DNA of 64,000 bases from Pseudoalteromonas sp. 0303. Its GTDB lineage: Bacteria > Pseudomonadota > Gammaproteobacteria > Enterobacterales > Alteromonadaceae. The notes beneath the pieces were generated by a model. It made no database searches. It had not been told where the DNA came from and was given only the letters and a program-made list of their open reading frames with translations. A program made the position numbers and the translations under genes. Location of the stretch: contig NZ_JABVXF010000011.1 of the NCBI RefSeq assembly GCF_013349995.1, positions 55,196-119,195 of the forward strand. Direction: 5' to 3'. Positions 60,434 to 64,000 of the stretch are shown piece by piece. Within the stretch, counting starts at the first letter, position 1; every line of letters begins with the position of its first letter.

Positions 60434-60991
60434 TTAGGTTCTATTAGCTTTATCTGCCGCTCTCGATAAACGCTCACTAATCCAGATGGCTTTATCTGAA
60501 CTGAGCGCCTTACCAACAACAACATTGTTAAACTTAATGTCGAATAAAGGATAAGTGGTGCCATGAACAACCAAGCACTCATCCAACGCATTAAGGTGAT
60601 CGACATCATAACCCCGTTCGCAATACTGGCTCCACGATTTAGCTTCACCATTCATATCTGGCTCATGCTCACACAGGTAAGCCACCAGCGACTCTAAAAC
60701 AGGCATGAGTAAGTATGCGGTAACACCACGGTTTTCTTCTTTAAACCCCCACAACTCATTTGTATGGGGGGTACCACTCAATACAAAAGAAGAGCTTGCT
60801 TCATACCCTGATGCAATCGCATCGAGTGTTTTAATATCCCTTGGCTCACTCCGGCCAGAAAAATACTCAGTAAGTAATGCTGTATCGAACGTACACCCTG
60901 TTAGCCAACAATGCGCTTCAATATTTTTAAGAAAGCGCTCTTGTGTAACGAAAACAGATAAAACAGCCATGGTGGTTTGTAATGTGTTCAT
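60434..60991 (-). CDS. unknown 185-aa protein
   Basis: A soluble acidic protein with several Trp/Cys residues (AHCWLTGCTFDTALLTEYF). No motif was recognised. AGGAG precedes the ATG. It follows the 202-aa gene by 52 bp without a promoter module, so the two probably share module 10. Confidence 0.7.
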   Translation of the reverse strand: MNTLQTTMAVLSVFVTQERFLKNIEAHCWLTGCTFDTALLTEYFSGRSEPRDIKTLDAIASGYEASSSFVLSGTPHTNELWGFKEENRGVTAYLLMPVLESLVAYLCEHEPDMNGEAKSWSQYCERGYDVDHLNALDECLVVHGTTYPLFDIKFNNVVVGKALSSDKAIWISERLSRAADKANRT

Positions 60992-61043
60992 TATCTTAGC
61001 TCCTGTAGATAACCGGTTAAATGAGCAAAGCGGGGTTAACCGC

Positions 61044-61652
61044 TTATGATGCTTGTAGGTTCAAAGAGACAGACCAACAATCAAGCCCTTCCTGGACAGC
61101 GCTAATTTGATACTCCATCACGCCATGCTCTTCTTTGAATGCATTTAAAATTTTCGATACACAGGCGCTAAATAGCTCTGATGCATCGTGTTCGTTAAAC
61201 TTGAATGTAAAGCGGCCCATATGACCGTAGATGTGCAGTAGGTTATCGTTTACTGAGTCAAGAACAGGCTTAAGAATTTTAACCAGTGAATTGGCGACAT
61301 CACCAATCAGCAATGCGTTTGATTCATCAATAACCACTGCGTAAGCGCCGTTTGGGTCGGCTTGCTTTAGTCCATTACTATCTGTTGTGTGGGGTAGGAT
61401 TGTTTTTACGTTTGTATAACCGTACTCACCCGCTTTGCGTTTGATAATGCCAACCTCTGATAGGGTGTCAGCATAAACCCAAAAACTAGCATAACTGATA
61501 TGACAGCTAGACTTAGCGCCACCAAACGCCTGAGAAATAATCTTTTCGTAAATAGTTGAGTTATGTTCACTAATGCGATCTAGTTCTTCACGACTAACAC
61601 CACGACCATAGCGTTTGATACCGTTTGCTGTTTCTAATGCTTGCTTTAACAT
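61044..61652 (-). CDS. unknown 202-aa protein
   Basis: A soluble protein; the first 90 residues are mixed helix/strand (REELDRISEHNSTIYEKIISQAFGG), and the C-terminal part includes VYADTLSEVG and FTFKFNEHDASELFSACV. No family was recognised. AGGAG precedes ATG. It is the first gene under promoter module 10 at the upstream edge of the minus-strand block. Confidence 0.7.
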   Translation of the reverse strand: MLKQALETANGIKRYGRGVSREELDRISEHNSTIYEKIISQAFGGAKSSCHISYASFWVYADTLSEVGIIKRKAGEYGYTNVKTILPHTTDSNGLKQADPNGAYAVVIDESNALLIGDVANSLVKILKPVLDSVNDNLLHIYGHMGRFTFKFNEHDASELFSACVSKILNAFKEEHGVMEYQISAVQEGLDCWSVSLNLQAS

Positions 61653-61701
61653 GACACTCTCCTAGTTAACAAGTCGCTGAGCTTTGCCAGCTGGTAAAAC
61701 T

Positions 61702-61739
61702 AAGATATCAACCAGGTTCTAACTCTCAGAAAAAGTCCC
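61702..61739 (-). promoter_or_regulatory. shared promoter module 10
   Basis: Minus strand: box GGGACTTTTTCTGA (61726-61739), 18 bp, -10 TATCTT (61702-61707). Upstream are AATAAGGAAAGG and ggcgttagccg (one mismatch to the element) at 61775-61785. The remaining 61790-61980 shows no gene and no other clear signal. Confidence 0.7.
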
Positions 61740-61982
61740 CGCTCCTTTCCTTATTCAGAATTGATAGAAGTAAAGGCGTTAGCCGTGTTTGCTGGTGGCT
61801 CTCGGTTTCCATCTGGGTGGATATAAGTGGATATTTAACGATTTATCTTTTGAAGTGTTCTTTGCGGGTAAGTAGTCTTGACATTGTTTTAATACAGGTA
61901 ATATTAACGTTCCACATGCCACCAGCAAGTATGCTGAGATGGTAAGCCCCAACTACATATAATTCAGTAGAGATTGATAACC

Positions 61983-62294
61983 ATGAAAAAGTACATTTTA
62001 ACTGTGTTCTACATCCTTATGGGTTGTTCTTCCGGTTTAGCCTTAGCTGGCGAGGCCACCAAAGGGCAAATCAACCATTGGCAACTTTCAGCAACCCCTT
62101 TCTATTTAGAGCCTGAACTTTATTTTCTTCTTGGTGGGGTTATTAATTTAGCTTTACTAGCGCTGTATGTATTTAAAGTCAGACACAAGCCTTTCAATAA
62201 ATCGTGGAAATGGTGGCTATCCTATTGCTGCTCTGTTGGTTTAATTGCGGTGAGTGGTTGGTACTCTGTGCCTGTGACAACTATGGCGATTTAA
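61983..62294 (+). CDS. small exported or membrane protein
   Basis: 103 aa. The N-terminus (MKKYILTVFYILMGCSSGLALAG) is a signal sequence that contains LMGC, a possible lipobox, and a possible signal peptidase I site after ALA. Two further hydrophobic segments occur at about residues 47-64 and 76-95. No family was recognised. It lies between the minus-strand block and the hipBA operator array, and the plus-strand start has a weak GAGATTG ribosome site. Confidence 0.65.
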   Translation: MKKYILTVFYILMGCSSGLALAGEATKGQINHWQLSATPFYLEPELYFLLGGVINLALLALYVFKVRHKPFNKSWKWWLSYCCSVGLIAVSGWYSVPVTTMAI

Positions 62295-62385
62295 AAACGA
62301 CATGCTGATGAAAGGACTCGCAGCACGACCCTGTTGACAACCCCACCTCTTTAATTGCTTTAAAGCCAGCAAAGCCACAGAAGAT

Positions 62386-62548
62386 TACTATATAGTTACA
62401 AAGCTTAAAATTGATACTATATAGTTACAAAGCCCGCTGTTGATACCATATAGTAGCATAAAATCAATTTGCTATTATATGATATCATTTACCGTCATTG
62501 TTACTATATGGTAATTTCATCATCTTGGGTTATAATATAGTAACAAAC
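62386..62548 (+). promoter_or_regulatory. six-box operator array with 29-bp period upstream of hipB
   Basis: Copies related to TACTATATAGTA begin at 62386, 62415, 62444, 62473 (degenerate), 62502 and 62531, all exactly 29 bp apart. Most boxes are followed by a short AT-rich extension such as TTACAAAG or GCATAAA. The last copy contains TATAAT (62531-62536), a likely -10. Multiple palindromic operators upstream of hipBA are typical of HipB autorepression. The strict period would place boxes on nearly the same face of the helix after about 2.8 turns. Confidence 0.85.
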
Positions 62549-62570
62549 CAAAGGGTGTAATAGGTGTAAA

Positions 62571-62981
62571 ATGAAACTGTATGATGGTGAAATATTAAAA
62601 AATGCACGTAAGTCGAAAGGGCTTACTCAAGAAGAAGTGTCAGACGTTCTTGGTATTGGCCGTAGACAAATATCCCAAATGGAAAACGGTATCTTTGATG
62701 GTGGCATTAAATACTTTATCAAATACTTATCACTTTTAAATATGGAACTAAGCATCACGCCAGGTCAAAGCGGCTGGAATACCAAACCTAACACATGGCC
62801 TAACTCTGAGGAAAATGACTTGCAACATGAACTGTGGGTTTCAGATAACGGAGCAAAATCGAAATCGGCTACAGCGAGTATAGCTAGTTCTAGTCTGACC
62901 CAGCTCACCCCGCGCTTTGTAGAGTTAAACAAAGAAATAGACTCATTATTCAATGAGGAAGATGATGATAATGAAAAATGA
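62571..62981 (+). CDS. hipB: HipB-like antitoxin, XRE-family regulator
   Basis: 136 aa. The N-terminal helix-turn-helix ILKNARKSKGLTQEEVSDVLGIGRRQISQMENG is a classical XRE domain, followed by a helical stretch, and a C-terminal tail rich in Ser and acidic residues. It overlaps the start of the HipA-like gene, as in hipBA operons. The array upstream contains six palindromic boxes that this protein is expected to bind. The tail (about residues 60-136) is long for a HipB. Confidence 0.88.
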   Translation: MKLYDGEILKNARKSKGLTQEEVSDVLGIGRRQISQMENGIFDGGIKYFIKYLSLLNMELSITPGQSGWNTKPNTWPNSEENDLQHELWVSDNGAKSKSATASIASSSLTQLTPRFVELNKEIDSLFNEEDDDNEK

Positions 62982-64000
62982 TGCGCCACGGTACCCAAAT
63001 AAAATCAACAAAATAGCGATCCGGTCGTTTAAAGAGAACGCTGGGATATTAGAAAAACCAGCTGAGCACAGCTTTCAATATACTGCAGACAACCCGATTA
63101 GCTTAACCATGCCTTATATGGAAGAGCCCTATAAATATGGTGCGCTACTACCAATATTCGCTCAAAACCTACCTGAAGGGGCTATACGGGCTTATTTACG
63201 GGAAAGGCTGGTGAAAGCTAACAAAGATATCCGCTTTGATGATATGTATATGCTTGCATTGCAGTTTGGTAATGCAATCGGCCACCTTTCTTTCGGTAGC
63301 CCCATAAAACAACCTGAATCCAAACCTATTACATTAGATGAGGTGCTAACATACAAAGGAAAAGACCGGATTTTTGAGGACTTATTAGATCGCTATTATC
63401 TGCATGGCGTTGCATCCGGCATGCAACCAAAGGTGCTAATACCAGCAACCACAGATGACAAGAATATAGAGCAAAGAGCAACGGTACAAACAGATGAATA
63501 CATCGTTAAAACGTTTGATGATGATTACCCACTTTTAACTGTCAATGAGTATGTTTGCATGCAAGCAGCCAAAGCGTGCGGCTTAAATCCACCAGCATGT
63601 TTTTTGAGTGAGGACTTAAGAACCTACGCCGTGAAGCGTTTTGATATAACGCCGAATGGAAAAATCGGGGTTGAAGATTTTACGGTTTTAACCAGAGCTG
63701 CAAATACGCCAGAAGCTAAATATCAATCAAGTTATGAAACAGTCATGAATGTGACGGCCAGATATACAGCCAACAACCCGTTCGAATTAAGGAAAATGTA
63801 CGAATACATTGTGTTTTGCATGTTAATTGGTAATGGCGATGCTCATTTGAAAAACTTTTCTCTAACATACGATAGGCCTTATGGTGATGTAAAAGTGTCA
63901 CCACTTTACGACATTACTCACACTGTCATATACAAAGACTTAGTGGATGAATCAGCATTAAAGATAAATGGTAACAGGGTATGGCCGTCACATGCTGATT
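62965..64000 (+). CDS. hipA: HipA-like serine/threonine kinase toxin, 3' end outside window
   Basis: About 345 codons are seen. GAGGA five bases upstream favours ATG at 62965; 62971 is also possible. The HipA pattern is present: SLTMPYMEEPYKYGALLPIFAQNLPEG, then HGVASGMQPKVLIPA (ATP loop), YIVKTFDDDYPLLTVNEY, and the catalytic loop GNGDAHLKNFSLTYD followed by SPLYDITHT. HipA kinases phosphorylate translation factors such as glutamyl-tRNA synthetase to arrest growth and are neutralised by HipB. The C-terminus lies beyond 64000. Confidence 0.9.
   Translation, partial: MIMKNDAPRYPNKINKIAIRSFKENAGILEKPAEHSFQYTADNPISLTMPYMEEPYKYGALLPIFAQNLPEGAIRAYLRERLVKANKDIRFDDMYMLALQFGNAIGHLSFGSPIKQPESKPITLDEVLTYKGKDRIFEDLLDRYYLHGVASGMQPKVLIPATTDDKNIEQRATVQTDEYIVKTFDDDYPLLTVNEYVCMQAAKACGLNPPACFLSEDLRTYAVKRFDITPNGKIGVEDFTVLTRAANTPEAKYQSSYETVMNVTARYTANNPFELRKMYEYIVFCMLIGNGDAHLKNFSLTYDRPYGDVKVSPLYDITHTVIYKDLVDESALKINGNRVWPSHAD

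Noticed and set aside
60283-60651. An alternative 122-aa reading frame overlapping the 185-aa gene
   Set aside because: It overlaps the better supported 185-aa gene in another frame, crosses promoter module 9 and has no ribosome site.
52403-61739. The shared modules as sigma-54 promoters
   Set aside because: GCAC and TGC have suggestive spacing in some copies, but GG and GC invariants are not kept in all ten, whereas the 18-bp spacing to TAyCTT is constant. A sigma-70-like -10 with an activator box fits better.

Overview
The window is part of a large conjugative element (plasmid or integrative conjugative element) from a Gram-negative host. AT-rich composition, the protein families and Dot/Icm-type conjugation genes suggest a gammaproteobacterium, possibly marine; this is inference. 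No rRNA, tRNA or core chromosomal genes were seen. The element carries a type IVB (Dot/Icm, IncI Tra/Trb-like) secretion system spread over several operons: dotI-dotI2-dotH-dotG at 0-6 kb (dotG runs off the left edge), dotM-dotL at 25-28.8 kb, dotA at 36.4-38.8 kb, and dotD-dotC-dotB-icmT at 44-46.9 kb. DotO, DotE, DotF and a relaxase were not found here and may lie to the left.

At 7.3-25 kb, a 497-aa protein precedes a 4677-aa polyvalent protein (Toprim primase-like domain, N6-adenine methylase-like domain, SF2 helicase) and a short operon leading into dotM/dotL. At 28.9-36.3 kb there is a minus-strand cluster of unknown proteins: two coiled-coil or acidic proteins, three paralogous exported proteins and two others. 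At 38.9-42.9 kb there are small membrane proteins, a 542-aa membrane protein, a TcpQ-like protein and a ParM/ParR-like pair that overlaps icmT.

At 47.2-50.3 kb lie a tyrosine recombinase-like gene and an IS607-family insertion, whose serine recombinase has an in-frame stop while its TnpB looks intact. A gene-free stretch with direct repeats (50.3-51.1 kb) follows.

From 51.1 to 61.7 kb, fourteen genes all lie on the minus strand: a cytosine-5 DNA methyltransferase, a DndC-like sulfurtransferase and twelve small or unknown proteins, two of them too short to stand out. Ten of these genes, each opening a transcription unit, are preceded by the same promoter module: a 14-bp box, then exactly 18 bp, then a TAyCTT-type -10. 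Three T4SS-region genes (39.2, 39.6 and 41.6 kb) carry a closely related module. I interpret the block as the element's accessory or leading region under one control circuit, which is the most interesting signal in the window.

The right end (62-64 kb) is a HipB/HipA-type toxin-antitoxin pair (hipA truncated by the edge) behind a six-box operator array with a strict 29-bp period.
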